Origin: an uncultured Acetatifactor sp.
Lineage (GTDB): Bacteria > Bacillota > Clostridia > Lachnospirales > Lachnospiraceae
DNA: 64,000 bases
Direction: 5' to 3'
Assembly: GCA_910585015.1 (NCBI GenBank)
Contig: CAJUCT010000001.1
Location: 170,325 to 234,324 of the forward strand
Positions 7,680 through 16,940 of this stretch are shown piece by piece (the first letter of the stretch is position 1; each line of letters opens with the position of its first letter). The translations under genes were made by a program, and so were the position numbers. The notes beneath the pieces are model-generated. The model was not told where the DNA came from, did no database searches, and saw only the letters and a program-made list of their open reading frames with translations.

Positions 7680-10340
7680 ATGAGCAAAGAGTTGGCGAAA
7701 ACCTATGACCCCAAGGGCATAGAGGACAGACTGTACGAGAAGTGGCTGGAGAAAAAGTATTTTCATGCAGAGGTGGATCACAACAGGACCCCTTTCACCA
7801 TCGTGATTCCGCCCCCGAACATCACCGGGCAGCTGCATATGGGCCATGCCTTGGACAATACCATGCAGGACATTCTGATTCGTTTCAAAAGAATGCAGGG
7901 TTACAATGCCCTGTGGCAGCCGGGGACGGACCATGCCTCCATTGCGACAGAAGTTAAAATCATAGAAAAATTGAAGGAGCAGGGCATTGACAAGCATGAT
8001 CTGGGCCGGGAGAAATTTCTGGAGCGGGCCTGGGACTGGAAGAGGGAGTACGGCGGCCGCATCATTTCCCAGCTGAAAAAAATGGGATCGTCCTGCGACT
8101 GGGACAGGGAGCGCTTCACTATGGACGAGGGCTGCAATAAGGCCGTCACGGAAGTGTTTGTGAAGATGCATGAGAAAGGTTATATTTACAAGGGCGCCCG
8201 GATCATCAACTGGTGCCCGGTGTGCAATACCTCCATCTCCGACGCGGAGGTGGAGTACCAGGAGCAGGCAGGGCATCTCTGGCACATCAAGTACCCTGTC
8301 ATGAACGAGGACGGAACCCCCAGCGACACGGAGTTTCTGACCTTTGCCACCACCCGTCCCGAGACCATGCTGGGCGATACGGCGGTGGCTATCCATCCCG
8401 AGGACGAGCGGTATCAGCACCTGATCGGCAAGAGCGTGATGCTGCCCATTGTAAGCCGAGTGATTCCTGTTGTCACCGACACCTATGTGGACCGGGAGTT
8501 TGGAACCGGCGTGGTGAAGATCACCCCCGCCCATGACCCCAACGACTTCGAGGTGGGCAAGCGCCATAACCTGCCTGTGATCAATGTGATGAACGATGAT
8601 GCCACCATCAACGAAAACGGCGGCGCCTATGCGGGTATGGATCGCTATGAAGCCCGCAGGGCCATTGTGGAAGAACTGGAAAAACAGGGCCTGCTGGTGA
8701 AAATCGAGGATTACTCCCACAATGTGGGCACCCACGACCGCTGCAAGACCACCATTGAGCCCCTGGTGAAAGAGCAGTGGTTCGTGAAGATGGAGGGGCT
8801 TATTAAGCCTGCGGTGGATGCCGTGAAAAAGGGCGAGATTAAGCTGATCCCCCAGCGTATGGAGAAGACCTATTACAACTGGACCGACAATATCCGGGAC
8901 TGGTGTATCAGCCGCCAGCTGTGGTGGGGGCACCGGATTCCCGCCTATTACTGCGATAAGTGCGGGGAGGTGACGGTGGCCAAGGAGATGCCGGAGCGCT
9001 GCCCCAAGTGCGGCCATGAGCATTTGACCCAGGACCCGGATACCCTGGACACTTGGTTTTCCTCCGCCCTGTGGCCCTTTGAGACCCTGGGCTGGCCGGA
9101 GCAGACCGAGGATCTAAAATATTTTTACCCCACGGACGTGCTGGTGACGGGCTATGACATTATCTTTTTCTGGGTGATTCGGATGATCTTCTCCGGCTAT
9201 GAGCAGATGGGAGAGAAGCCCTTCAAGACCGTGCTGTTCCACGGCCTGGTGCGGGACAGCCAGGGCCGGAAGATGAGCAAGTCCCTGGGCAACGGCATTG
9301 ATCCTTTGGAGATCATCGACCAGTACGGCGCGGATGCCCTGCGGCTGACGCTGATCACTGGCAATGCCCCCGGCAATGACATGCGTTTTTACTATGATAG
9401 GGTGGAGAACAGCCGCAATTTTGCCAACAAGGTGTGGAACGCCTCCCGCTTTATTCTGATGAATATGGAGGGCAAGGCGGTGACGGAGCCTGCCGCCGGA
9501 GATTTAGAGCCGGTGGATCAGTGGATTCTGTCCAAATTAAACACATTAATTAAAGACGTAACGGACAATATGGAGAGCTTTGAACTGGGTATCGCGGTGC
9601 AGAAGGTGTACGACTTTATCTGGGACGAGTTCTGCGACTGGTATATCGAGATGGTGAAGCCCCGTCTGTACGACACGGACGATGCTGCCAGCCAGAACGC
9701 GGCGCTGTGGACATTGCAGACGGTACTGATCGACGCGCTGAAGCTTTTGCATCCCTATATGCCATTTATCACGGAGGAGATCTTCTGCAGCTTACAGGCA
9801 AAAGAGGAATCCATCATGATCAGCAGCTGGCCGGTGTACCGGCAGGAGCGCTGCTATGAGGCCCAGGAGAGAGCCATCGAGACTATCAAGGAGGCTGTCC
9901 GCGGCATCCGCAATGTGCGCAGTGAGATGAATGTGCCGCCCAGCCGCAAGGCCAGTGTGTTTGTGGTCAGCGAGGAGCAGAAGATTCTGGACATCTTTAC
10001 GGAGGGAAAACTGTTCTTTGCCTCCCTGGCCTATGCCAGCGAGGTTGCCATGCAGCGGGATAAAGCAGGCATCCCGGAGGATGCGGTGTCTGTGGTGATT
10101 CCCGGCGCCACCCTGTATATGCCCTTTGCGGAGTTGGTGGATATCGCCCAGGAGGTGGAGCGCCTGCAGAAGGAGGAGAAGCGCCTGCAGGGCGAACTGG
10201 CCCGGGTAAACGGCATGCTGAGCAACGAGAGGTTCCTCTCCAAAGCGCCTGAGGCCAAGATACAGGAAGAGAAGGAAAAGCTGGCAAAGTATACCCAGAT
10301 GATGGAGCAGGTGAAGCTGCGCCTGCAGCAGCTGCGCTAG
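7680..10340 (+). CDS. valS: Valyl-tRNA synthetase
   Basis: This class I synthetase of 886 residues charges tRNA-Val in the cytoplasm. The start at 7680 follows GAAGGAGAGAAG. The ATP-binding HIGH motif is HMGH at 53-56 within PPPNITGQLHMGH; the KMSKS loop is at 531-535 (RKMSKSLGNG). Between them is the editing domain (TTRPETMLGDTAVA, then a GTGVVKITPAHDPNDFEVG motif) that removes mischarged threonine. The C-terminus has the coiled-coil tRNA arm (EVERLQKEEKRLQGELARV). Length is normal. Expression is governed by the upstream T-box. Confidence 0.98.
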   Translation: MSKELAKTYDPKGIEDRLYEKWLEKKYFHAEVDHNRTPFTIVIPPPNITGQLHMGHALDNTMQDILIRFKRMQGYNALWQPGTDHASIATEVKIIEKLKEQGIDKHDLGREKFLERAWDWKREYGGRIISQLKKMGSSCDWDRERFTMDEGCNKAVTEVFVKMHEKGYIYKGARIINWCPVCNTSISDAEVEYQEQAGHLWHIKYPVMNEDGTPSDTEFLTFATTRPETMLGDTAVAIHPEDERYQHLIGKSVMLPIVSRVIPVVTDTYVDREFGTGVVKITPAHDPNDFEVGKRHNLPVINVMNDDATINENGGAYAGMDRYEARRAIVEELEKQGLLVKIEDYSHNVGTHDRCKTTIEPLVKEQWFVKMEGLIKPAVDAVKKGEIKLIPQRMEKTYYNWTDNIRDWCISRQLWWGHRIPAYYCDKCGEVTVAKEMPERCPKCGHEHLTQDPDTLDTWFSSALWPFETLGWPEQTEDLKYFYPTDVLVTGYDIIFFWVIRMIFSGYEQMGEKPFKTVLFHGLVRDSQGRKMSKSLGNGIDPLEIIDQYGADALRLTLITGNAPGNDMRFYYDRVENSRNFANKVWNASRFILMNMEGKAVTEPAAGDLEPVDQWILSKLNTLIKDVTDNMESFELGIAVQKVYDFIWDEFCDWYIEMVKPRLYDTDDAASQNAALWTLQTVLIDALKLLHPYMPFITEEIFCSLQAKEESIMISSWPVYRQERCYEAQERAIETIKEAVRGIRNVRSEMNVPPSRKASVFVVSEEQKILDIFTEGKLFFASLAYASEVAMQRDKAGIPEDAVSVVIPGATLYMPFAELVDIAQEVERLQKEEKRLQGELARVNGMLSNERFLSKAPEAKIQEEKEKLAKYTQMMEQVKLRLQQLR

Positions 10341-10450
10341 CGCGGTACAATGAGCGGGATGTTTGCGTTTGACTCATTGGGAGAAAATATACACAATGGG
10401 AGGAGTTCGCAGGAAAGCTGTGAGCTCCTCTTGCATGGGAAAATGCGGAA

Positions 10451-10554
10451 TTATGCTGACACTGTTAAGATTTTCCAATTCCTGTCTGGCACACGCGGCG
10501 TAATCGGGCAATACGCGCTGGGCAGAGAGTAAAATCTAATTGGTCGTGAGTATA
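10451..10554 (+). repeat. Palindromic repeat A, copy 1
   Basis: An imperfect palindrome of about 100 bases between valS and folC. Paired segments include TTAGATTTT-type arms (TTAAGATTTTCC with AGTAAAATCTAA) and CTGTCTGGC with GCTGGGCAGA, around a CGTAATCGGGCA centre; it ends in CGTGAGTATA. A better-conserved second copy is at 52412-52515. Upstream at about 10402-10430 a separate hairpin (AGGAGTTCGC / GTGAGCTCCT) follows valS. Confidence 0.75.
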
Positions 10555-10579
10555 AAATAGGAAACAAGGTGAGGCGGAT

Positions 10580-11941
10580 ATGAAGAAACAACGGATCACT
10601 ACCTATGATCAGGCGGTGGATTATATTATGAATATCCCCAGGTTTACCACTAAGAATACCCTGGAGGACACCCGGGCGTTTCTGCGCCGGCTGGGGGATC
10701 CGGACGCCGGGCTGCGCATCCTTCATGTGGCGGGGACCAACGGCAAAGGCTCTGTCTGCGCCTATCTGCGGAGCGTACTGGAGGCGGCGGGCAGGAGGGT
10801 GGCGGTGTTTACCTCCCCCCATCTGGTGGACCTGCGGGAGCGCTTTGTGATAGACGGGGAGATGATTGGCAGAGAGGCATTTCTGGCAGCTTTTCTGCGG
10901 GTTTACAAGCAGCTGGACTGGCAGGCTCTGGAGGCGGGAGAGGGTTACCATCCCACTTTTTTTGAGTATTTGTTTTTCATGGCCATGCTTATTTTTGCCC
11001 AGGCACAGCCGGATTACTGCATTCTGGAGACAGGGTTGGGCGGCAGGCTGGACGCCACCAACGCCGTGGGCTCCAAGGAGATTGCGGTCATCACCCATAT
11101 GGGACTGGATCATGTGGAGTATCTGGGTCACACGCTGGCAGCCATCGCCGGGGAAAAAGCGGGGATTATCAGAAAGGGTGTCCCCGTGGTTTACGCGGAT
11201 ACCTGTCAGGAAACCGGGCAGGTGATCCGGGACAGGGCGCAACATTTGTCGGCAGATGCGTATGTCCTGTCGAGAATTGACTACAGATTCTCAAAAATTA
11301 GCAATAAAAACATTGCATTTTCTTATATTTCCCGTTATTATGGTAGTGTCAGCTTAACACTTCCCACCTTTGCCAGGTATCAGGTGGAGAACTGTAGTCT
11401 GGCGCTGCGGGCGCTGGAGGTGCTGGCGGAGCGGGAAAAACAGGGGGATACCTTGGCTGGAGAGCCTTTGGGGCTCACGCCGGAGATTATGCGGAGGGGC
11501 GTGTCGGCCTGTTTCTGGCCGGGGCGCATGGAGGAAGTATTACCGGAGGTCTATGTGGACGGCGCTCACAATGAGGATGGTGTCAGGGCGTTTCTGGAGT
11601 CTGTGGCAGAGGATGGACATGTGGGCGGCAGGCATTTGCTCTTCGCCGCGGCAGCGGACAAGGACTATGCCGCCATGCTGCGCCGGATTGTGGACAGCCA
11701 CCTGTTTGACGGCCTGAGTATAGTGCATATGAGCAATAAAAGGGCGGCGGATCCAAGCTGTCTGGAGGGGGTGCTGGCGGATGTCCCGGACATTGTGGTG
11801 ACACGGTACGAGACGGTTTCTGAGGCTCTGGGGAGCATATTGGCATCCCGGGAAGCCGAAGCCACTCCCCAGAGAATTTATATTGCCGGTTCGCTATATC
11901 TGGTAGGGGAAGTGAAAGAGATATTGCAAAGCGGCATTTGA
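10580..11941 (+). CDS. folC: Folylpolyglutamate / dihydrofolate synthase
   Basis: The 453-residue protein belongs to the Mur ligase superfamily and adds glutamates to folates, possibly also making dihydrofolate from dihydropteroate. The ATP-binding P-loop AGTNGKGSVC is at residues 51-60. Other family motifs are LVDLRERFVIDG, FEYLFFMAMLIF, LETGLGGRLDATNAV, and MGLDHVEYLGHTLAAIAGEKAGI; the C-terminal domain contains DGAHNEDGVRAFLE. ATG at 10580 follows GGTGAGGCGG. It is separated from valS by repeat A and followed by a small ORF. Whether it is mono- or bifunctional cannot be decided from sequence. Confidence 0.93.
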   Translation: MKKQRITTYDQAVDYIMNIPRFTTKNTLEDTRAFLRRLGDPDAGLRILHVAGTNGKGSVCAYLRSVLEAAGRRVAVFTSPHLVDLRERFVIDGEMIGREAFLAAFLRVYKQLDWQALEAGEGYHPTFFEYLFFMAMLIFAQAQPDYCILETGLGGRLDATNAVGSKEIAVITHMGLDHVEYLGHTLAAIAGEKAGIIRKGVPVVYADTCQETGQVIRDRAQHLSADAYVLSRIDYRFSKISNKNIAFSYISRYYGSVSLTLPTFARYQVENCSLALRALEVLAEREKQGDTLAGEPLGLTPEIMRRGVSACFWPGRMEEVLPEVYVDGAHNEDGVRAFLESVAEDGHVGGRHLLFAAAADKDYAAMLRRIVDSHLFDGLSIVHMSNKRAADPSCLEGVLADVPDIVVTRYETVSEALGSILASREAEATPQRIYIAGSLYLVGEVKEILQSGI

Positions 11942-12015
11942 GCCGGAACTTATAACAAATCTTGCCCGAAGGGCATAAAAGGGCAATGAGTTACTTAGAT
12001 AGAAAGGCATGTACG

Positions 12016-12165
12016 ATGATCAATTTTGAGGAAGAACTGAAGAAATTTCGCCCCAGTCTTGAGGTGGAGGACGCGGAGGAGTCTATTTATAATCAGGATC
12101 TGACAGATATGGCGGACCTGCTGGTGCGGATGATCCAGGAAGTCCAGGAAACGGAAGAACAATAA
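12016..12165 (+). CDS. Small conserved-looking acidic protein
   Basis: A 49-residue ORF starting MINFEEELKKF, with GAAAGG at 12002-12007 in good position. It is acidic and helical (EVEDAEESIYNQDLTDMADLLVRMIQEVQ) with no membrane segment or known motif. It lies between folC and the TPR gene with short gaps, so it is probably part of the same operon. Function unknown. Confidence 0.6.
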   Translation: MINFEEELKKFRPSLEVEDAEESIYNQDLTDMADLLVRMIQEVQETEEQ

Positions 12166-12193
12166 CCGGTAAAACTCTTATAGGAGGAACAGA

Positions 12194-13642
12194 ATGTTTT
12201 GTTATAACTGTGGATGCCACCTGTCAGAGCACGATTATTGTACTTCATGTGGGGCGGACGTGGCTTTATATAAAAGGATAATGATCTTATCCAACCTGTT
12301 TTACAATGAGGGCCTGGCCAGAGCAGGGCTCAGGGATCTAACCGGCGCTGTCACCAGCCTGCGGCAGAGTCTGAAGTTTAATAAGAACAATATTGAGGCC
12401 CGCAATCTGTTGGGCCTGGTGTATTTTGAAATGGGCGAGACCGTGGGGGCGCTCAGCGAGTGGGTCATCAGCAAAAACACGCGCCCGGAAAAAAATATTG
12501 CGGACGACTATATCAATATGATTCAAGCCAGTGCGTCCCGTCTGGACTCTATCAACCAGACCATCAAAAAGTACAATCAGGCGCTGGTGTACTGCAGGCA
12601 GGACAGCAAGGATCTGGCGGTCATTCAGCTGCGCAAGGTTTTGTCCCTTAACCCTAAGTTCATCCGGGCCCACCAGCTGCTGGCTCTGCTGTACATGGAC
12701 AGTGAGCAGTGGGACAAGGCGAAGCGGGAGTTGGTGAAATGCGCGGATATGGACCGCAACAACATCCAGACCCTCACCTATATGCGGGAGGTGGACAGGA
12801 TGCTGGCCCCTGACGAGACCGGTAAAATCAGCCGCCGCAAGGACCGGGAGGAGGCCGTGCGTTACCAGACGGAAAACGAGGTCCTGATCCAACCCAAGGG
12901 AGTAAAGGAGCCCCGCCGCAGCGGTGTGGGTACGCTGCTTAATATTATGCTTGGCCTGGTTATCGGCGTGGCCGTTATGTATTTTCTGGTGGTGCCCTCC
13001 GTGCGCACCAATGTGCTCAATGAGTCCCGGCAGAAGATCAACGAGATCTCCAATGAGAGCGACGCCAAGAACAACATGATCTCCGACCTGGAGAATCAGA
13101 TAAAAGAGATAGAGCAGGAGACGGCCAGACTGCAGGGAGAACTGGAGCGGTACGCGGGTACGGACGGCACATTGCAGTCCATGGATCAGCTGCTGGTGGC
13201 CGCCGGTAAATATGTGACAGCAATGCAGTATTCGGAGAACAGCGCGGAGAGAGGGCAGTATTTCCAGGAGACGGCGGACATGCTGGAACAGATCAAGGCA
13301 GGCACCGTGCTGGAGGAGACATCGGAATCCTTCCAGAACCTGTACAAGCTTGTGTTTGAGGGGATAGGCCCCTATATGAGCGCGGCATATTACGAGATTG
13401 GGAATCAGCTTTATCTGACAAGTAAATTTGAGGAAGCCATCCCCATTCTGGAAAAAGCAGTGGAGTATAACCCGGACAATGGGGATCCCTACTACGCTCT
13501 GGGGCGCTCCTATGACGGCGTGGGCCGCGGCGAGGAGGCTCTGGCCGCCCTGGAGAAATTCGTGGAAATATACCCGATGCGGGATCGCGCGACCACGGCA
13601 AGATCAATCATTTTAAGATTACAGAACGAATTGGCGAACTAA
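12194..13642 (+). CDS. Zinc-ribbon TPR membrane protein
   Basis: The 482-residue protein starts with a zinc ribbon (Cys3, Cys6, Cys16, Cys19), then cytoplasmic TPR repeats (about residues 34-200: RAGLRDLTGAVTSLRQSL, ARNLLGLVYFEMGETVGALS). One membrane helix lies at about 248-267 (LLNIMLGLVIGVAVMYFLVV), followed by a coiled coil (about 275-320) and an outer C-terminal TPR pair (SKFEEAIPILEKAVEYNP, DPYYALGRSYDGVG). AGGAGGAAC precedes the ATG. Such scaffolding proteins occur next to spoIIA in Lachnospiraceae-type genomes as far as the context here suggests; a role in protein assembly at the membrane is inference. Confidence 0.75.
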   Translation: MFCYNCGCHLSEHDYCTSCGADVALYKRIMILSNLFYNEGLARAGLRDLTGAVTSLRQSLKFNKNNIEARNLLGLVYFEMGETVGALSEWVISKNTRPEKNIADDYINMIQASASRLDSINQTIKKYNQALVYCRQDSKDLAVIQLRKVLSLNPKFIRAHQLLALLYMDSEQWDKAKRELVKCADMDRNNIQTLTYMREVDRMLAPDETGKISRRKDREEAVRYQTENEVLIQPKGVKEPRRSGVGTLLNIMLGLVIGVAVMYFLVVPSVRTNVLNESRQKINEISNESDAKNNMISDLENQIKEIEQETARLQGELERYAGTDGTLQSMDQLLVAAGKYVTAMQYSENSAERGQYFQETADMLEQIKAGTVLEETSESFQNLYKLVFEGIGPYMSAAYYEIGNQLYLTSKFEEAIPILEKAVEYNPDNGDPYYALGRSYDGVGRGEEALAALEKFVEIYPMRDRATTARSIILRLQNELAN

Positions 13643-13765
13643 TAAGATACTACCTGAAAAATGCGTATAGGATACCAAAGAAGAGAGGACATATCTGCAA
13701 GGATGTGTTCTCTTTTTATGCAAAAAATGTCGAAATTTGGGGCTTCAAACAGGAGGGTGTGCAGG

Positions 13766-14071
13766 ATGGAGGATTTTCAGATCATTGACAACTGTCTGAT
13801 GGTAAAACTTCCGGAGGAGGTGGACCATCACAAATCGTCTTATATCTGTGAGAAGGCGGACAGTTATATACTGCGGGAGGAGGTGGAGAATGTGGTGTTT
13901 GACTTTGAGGAGACCAGATTCATGGATTCTTCAGGCATAGGTATCATTATGGGCAGGTACAAAAAGATTGCCTGCTTTGGCGGCAAGGTGTTTGCCATCC
14001 ATGCGGACTCGCAGATTCGCAGGATCTTGTGTATTTCGGGACTGAATAAGCTGATAGAGGTTATGGATTAG
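13766..14071 (+). CDS. spoIIAA: Anti-sigma F factor antagonist SpoIIAA
   Basis: This 101-residue STAS-domain protein releases sigma F by binding the SpoIIAB-ADP complex when unphosphorylated. The phosphorylation site is in FMDSSGIGIIMGRYK; by alignment with the Bacillus protein (Ser58) the target is Ser55. Start 13766 is chosen because AGGAGGGTG lies upstream and the STAS fold begins at once; an in-frame upstream extension to 13661 is unlikely. It is the first gene of spoIIAA-spoIIAB-sigF. Confidence 0.95.
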   Translation: MEDFQIIDNCLMVKLPEEVDHHKSSYICEKADSYILREEVENVVFDFEETRFMDSSGIGIIMGRYKKIACFGGKVFAIHADSQIRRILCISGLNKLIEVMD

Positions 14072-14119
14072 GTGTTTAGGATGTGGCAGAAGAAATTTGG
14101 AGAAAAGAGGAGCAGGTTT

Positions 14120-14668
14120 ATGACAGCAGAAAAACAGTTACAGCAAAACGCGGACGTGGTCGAGAGACTGCCCTGGAAAAACGAAATGAGCATGGAATTT
14201 GATGCCATATCCCTCAACGAGGGCTTCGCCAGGGTCTCTGTAGCCGCCTTTGTGGCACATTTAAACCCCACTTTGGACGAGGTGGCGGATATAAAAACCG
14301 CCGTGTCCGAGGCGGTGACCAACGCTATTATTCATGGCTATGACAATGTGTACGGCTACAGCAAACACGGCAACAGCCAGCCGGCCTATCTGATCATTCA
14401 TCCCGGAAAGGTGCGGCTGCGCTGCCGTCTGGAGAGGGATGTGCTGCGGATCGAGGTGGAGGATCACGGCAAGGGCATCGAGAATGTGGAACAGGCCATG
14501 GAGCCCCTGTACACTACCAAGCCGGAGTATGACCGTTCAGGCATGGGCTTTGCGTTCATGGAGGCTTTCATGGACGAACTGGAGGTACATAGCAAGCCGG
14601 GGCAGGGAACGCTGGTGCGCATGGTGAAAAAGCTGGGCACTTATCCTTTGATTGAAGAAGGGAACTGA
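14120..14668 (+). CDS. spoIIAB: Anti-sigma F factor and kinase SpoIIAB
   Basis: A GHKL-type serine kinase of 182 residues that binds sigma F and phosphorylates SpoIIAA. The N-box is EAVTNAIIHGY (Asn68), the G1 box EDHGKGIENV, and the ATP lid GMGFAFME. ATG at 14120 follows GAGGAGCAGG. It is longer than the roughly 146 residues of Bacillus SpoIIAB because of an N-terminal extension of about 20 residues and a short insert (NVYGYSKHGNSQPAYL). It sits between spoIIAA and sigF as expected. Confidence 0.95.
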   Translation: MTAEKQLQQNADVVERLPWKNEMSMEFDAISLNEGFARVSVAAFVAHLNPTLDEVADIKTAVSEAVTNAIIHGYDNVYGYSKHGNSQPAYLIIHPGKVRLRCRLERDVLRIEVEDHGKGIENVEQAMEPLYTTKPEYDRSGMGFAFMEAFMDELEVHSKPGQGTLVRMVKKLGTYPLIEEGN

Positions 14669-14710
14669 GGGTCCTGGAACGGACTTGGAGAGGGGAATCA
14701 TTGCTATAGC

Positions 14711-14743
14711 GCCGCGGAAAAGATCCTGCGGCATAAGGGAAGG
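14711..14743 (+). promoter_or_regulatory. Hairpin abutting the sigF ribosome binding site
   Basis: GCCGC (14711-14715) pairs with GCGGC (14728-14732) around a 12-base loop, ending three bases before AAGGGAAGG, the sigF ribosome binding site. Similar hairpin-then-RBS leaders occur at several other genes in this window. Confidence 0.5.
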
Positions 14744-14748
14744 AATCT

Positions 14749-15504
14749 ATGGAAGATGTGTCAGTGCTGATTGAGAGATCACAGGCAGGTGATAAAGAGG
14801 CGAGAGAGGTACTGATAGAGAAAAACCTGGGACTGGTACACACTATTGTGCGGCGTTTCCTGGGAAGGGGCGTGGAGCCGGAGGATCTGTTCCAGATCGG
14901 CACCATCGGCCTGATGAAAGCAGTGGACAAGTTTGACACGTCCTATGATGTAAAATTTTCCACCTATGCGGTGCCTATGATCACCGGGGAGATCAAACGC
15001 TTTTTGCGGGACGACGGGCCGGTGAAGGTGTCCAGGACACTGAAGGAACGGGCCATGAAAGTCAAAATGGCCAGAGCCAGACTGCAGGGAGAACTGGGCA
15101 GGGAGCCGGGGCTGGAGGAAATCGCCCGGGAGACCGGGATCGAGCCGGAGGACATCGTGATGGCTATGGAATCGGAGACCAGAGTGGAATCCATCTATTC
15201 GTCGGTGTATCAGGACGACGGCAGCGAGATCTACCTGGTGGACAAGGTGGCGGCGGGTCCCGGCGGCTGCGGCAGCGTCAGCCCAGGCAGCCAGGACCCG
15301 GAGAAGGAGAGCCTGATCAACCATCTGCTGCTCCAGCAGCTCCTGTCCACGCTGAAGGAGCAGGAGAGGCAGCTGATCGTGCTGCGCTACTACCGCAACC
15401 ACACCCAGACGGAGGTGGCTTCCATTCTGGGCATCAGCCAGGTGCAGGTGAGCCGCCTGGAAAAGAAGATTTTGCTGCATATGCGGCAGTTGGCAGTTGA
15501 GTGA
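14749..15504 (+). CDS. sigF: RNA polymerase sigma factor SigF
   Basis: The forespore-specific sigma-70 family factor (251 residues). Region 2 contains NLGLVHTIVRRF, PEDLFQIGTIGLMKAVDKFD and KFSTYAVPMITGEIKRFLRDDG; region 3 has the LGREPGLEEIARETG motif; region 4 is YRNHTQTEVASILGISQVQVSRLEK. It follows spoIIAB, giving the conserved order of the spoIIA operon. A short low-similarity loop (AAGPGGCGSVSPGSQDP) separates regions 3 and 4. It should control early forespore genes, possibly including the spoVA or GH25 neighbours, though that is not shown here. Confidence 0.96.
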   Translation: MEDVSVLIERSQAGDKEAREVLIEKNLGLVHTIVRRFLGRGVEPEDLFQIGTIGLMKAVDKFDTSYDVKFSTYAVPMITGEIKRFLRDDGPVKVSRTLKERAMKVKMARARLQGELGREPGLEEIARETGIEPEDIVMAMESETRVESIYSSVYQDDGSEIYLVDKVAAGPGGCGSVSPGSQDPEKESLINHLLLQQLLSTLKEQERQLIVLRYYRNHTQTEVASILGISQVQVSRLEKKILLHMRQLAVE

Positions 15505-15612
15505 TTGTTCATTAAAAAATAATTAATTTTATGTATTCTCTCTTCCCAATCCACATAAATTCGATTATAGTAGAGTTGTAGGCTGGATTGCACAGAAAGA
15601 TGGGAGTACAAG

Positions 15613-16797
15613 ATGAGTGAAGAGAACAAGACAGATAAGCGGGAAGCAAAAACACTGAGTTCCTACGATGAGGAGAACAGACAGCGCAGGAAACGGTTGA
15701 GGAGAAAAGCCACCCTCTCTTATGTAGCAGGTATAGCAATGGCATTCGGAGGGCTATTTCTGGTTACACTGTTGGCCATTGTGGTATATTCCTGGATTGA
15801 TTCCAAGACGGGGGAGACGGATCGGCTGCTGCAGGAAGCCATAGGCAATGCCCAGATGGCACAGGGGAATATTTATACCCAGGAGGAACTGGATCAGAAG
15901 GTAGCGGAGGCTGTGGCCCGTGCCCAGGCCGAGAACGAGCAGGCGCTGGAGACAGCGCTTAACAATCAGCAGGAGGAGATTCTGGGGGAGATCAGGGTGC
16001 AGCTGGCGGACGGCCAGTCCGCGCTGGAGACGCTGCGGCCCCTGTATCCTGACGATGTGGTGCTGGTCAGCGGCGGCAAGTATCATTTTGTGCCTATCCA
16101 AAGGGAACTGGCGCAGCATGGTTATGTGCAGGAGAACCTGCAGGTGCTGGAGAACGGTCGTTTCCAATATCTGGAGAACGGGCAGGTAGTGTCCCATATG
16201 GGCATCGATGTGTCCAAGTACCAAGGTAAGATAGATTGGGAAAAAGTGGCGGCGGACGGTGTGGAATTTGTCTTTTTGCGGCTGGGCCTGCGGGGCTATG
16301 AGAGCGGCAAGCTGGTGGAGGACGAGACTTTCCAGACCAATATCCAGGGCGCGCTGGCCCATGGCATCAAAGTGGGTGTCTATTTCTTCTCCCAGGCCGT
16401 CACGGAGGCGGAGGCTGTGGAGGAGGCCAACTTTGTGCTGGAGCGGATAGCCCCCTACCAGATTGATTGTCCCGTGGTGTTTGACGTGGAGAAGGTGGGC
16501 AGCAGTACGGCCCGGATGAACCAGCTGACGCCTCAGGAGCGTACCAATGTGACCATTGCGTTTTTGGACACCATTGAGGCGGCGGGCTATAAATCCATGT
16601 TTTACCACAATATGGAGACGGCTCTGCTGCTGCTGGAACTGGAGAGGCTTGAGAACTATGACAAGTGGTTTGCCTACTATGGGGAGGATCTTTATTATCC
16701 CTATGCTTACGGTGTGTGGCAGTACTCGGAAAAAGGAAGCATCAACGGGATCAGCGGGGAAGTTGATATGAATATTGCGTTTAAGATGTGGGATTGA
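15613..16797 (+). CDS. GH25 lysozyme-like membrane protein
   Basis: A 394-residue protein with a cytoplasmic basic N-terminus, a membrane anchor (ATLSYVAGIAMAFGGLFLVTLLAIVVY region, about residues 36-60), an extracytoplasmic coiled coil and a C-terminal glycoside hydrolase family 25 domain from about residue 196. Catalytic-site motifs are GIDVSKYQGKIDWEKV and VVFDVEKVG (Asp-x-Glu), with SYF-type GVYFFSQA and the closing SGEVDMNIAF. GH25 enzymes cut the muramic acid-glucosamine bond of peptidoglycan. The position just after sigF fits, but does not prove, a role in spore formation. Confidence 0.88.
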   Translation: MSEENKTDKREAKTLSSYDEENRQRRKRLRRKATLSYVAGIAMAFGGLFLVTLLAIVVYSWIDSKTGETDRLLQEAIGNAQMAQGNIYTQEELDQKVAEAVARAQAENEQALETALNNQQEEILGEIRVQLADGQSALETLRPLYPDDVVLVSGGKYHFVPIQRELAQHGYVQENLQVLENGRFQYLENGQVVSHMGIDVSKYQGKIDWEKVAADGVEFVFLRLGLRGYESGKLVEDETFQTNIQGALAHGIKVGVYFFSQAVTEAEAVEEANFVLERIAPYQIDCPVVFDVEKVGSSTARMNQLTPQERTNVTIAFLDTIEAAGYKSMFYHNMETALLLLELERLENYDKWFAYYGEDLYYPYAYGVWQYSEKGSINGISGEVDMNIAFKMWD

Positions 16798-16815
16798 CGA
16801 AAAAATAAACAGCAC

Positions 16816-16854
16816 AGGGCCATTTGCGCAGGCAGCGCAGACGGCTCTTTTTTT
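16816..16854 (+). terminator. Terminator after the GH25 gene
   Basis: AGGGCC...TTTGCGC pairs with GCGCAGACGGCTCT and is followed by seven T. Confidence 0.75.
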
Positions 16855-16940
16855 GACTTAAAATTCGAGAATTGCATAAGTTTGCGCCGGTTTGGACATG
16901 AATAATCAAAACTTTGGATATATGTCTGAGGTATATGAAA

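Noticed and set aside
7662..9023. 453-residue open frame on the minus strand inside valS
   Set aside because: It is an antisense shadow of a strongly conserved gene in GC-rich codons; no start site or family motif.
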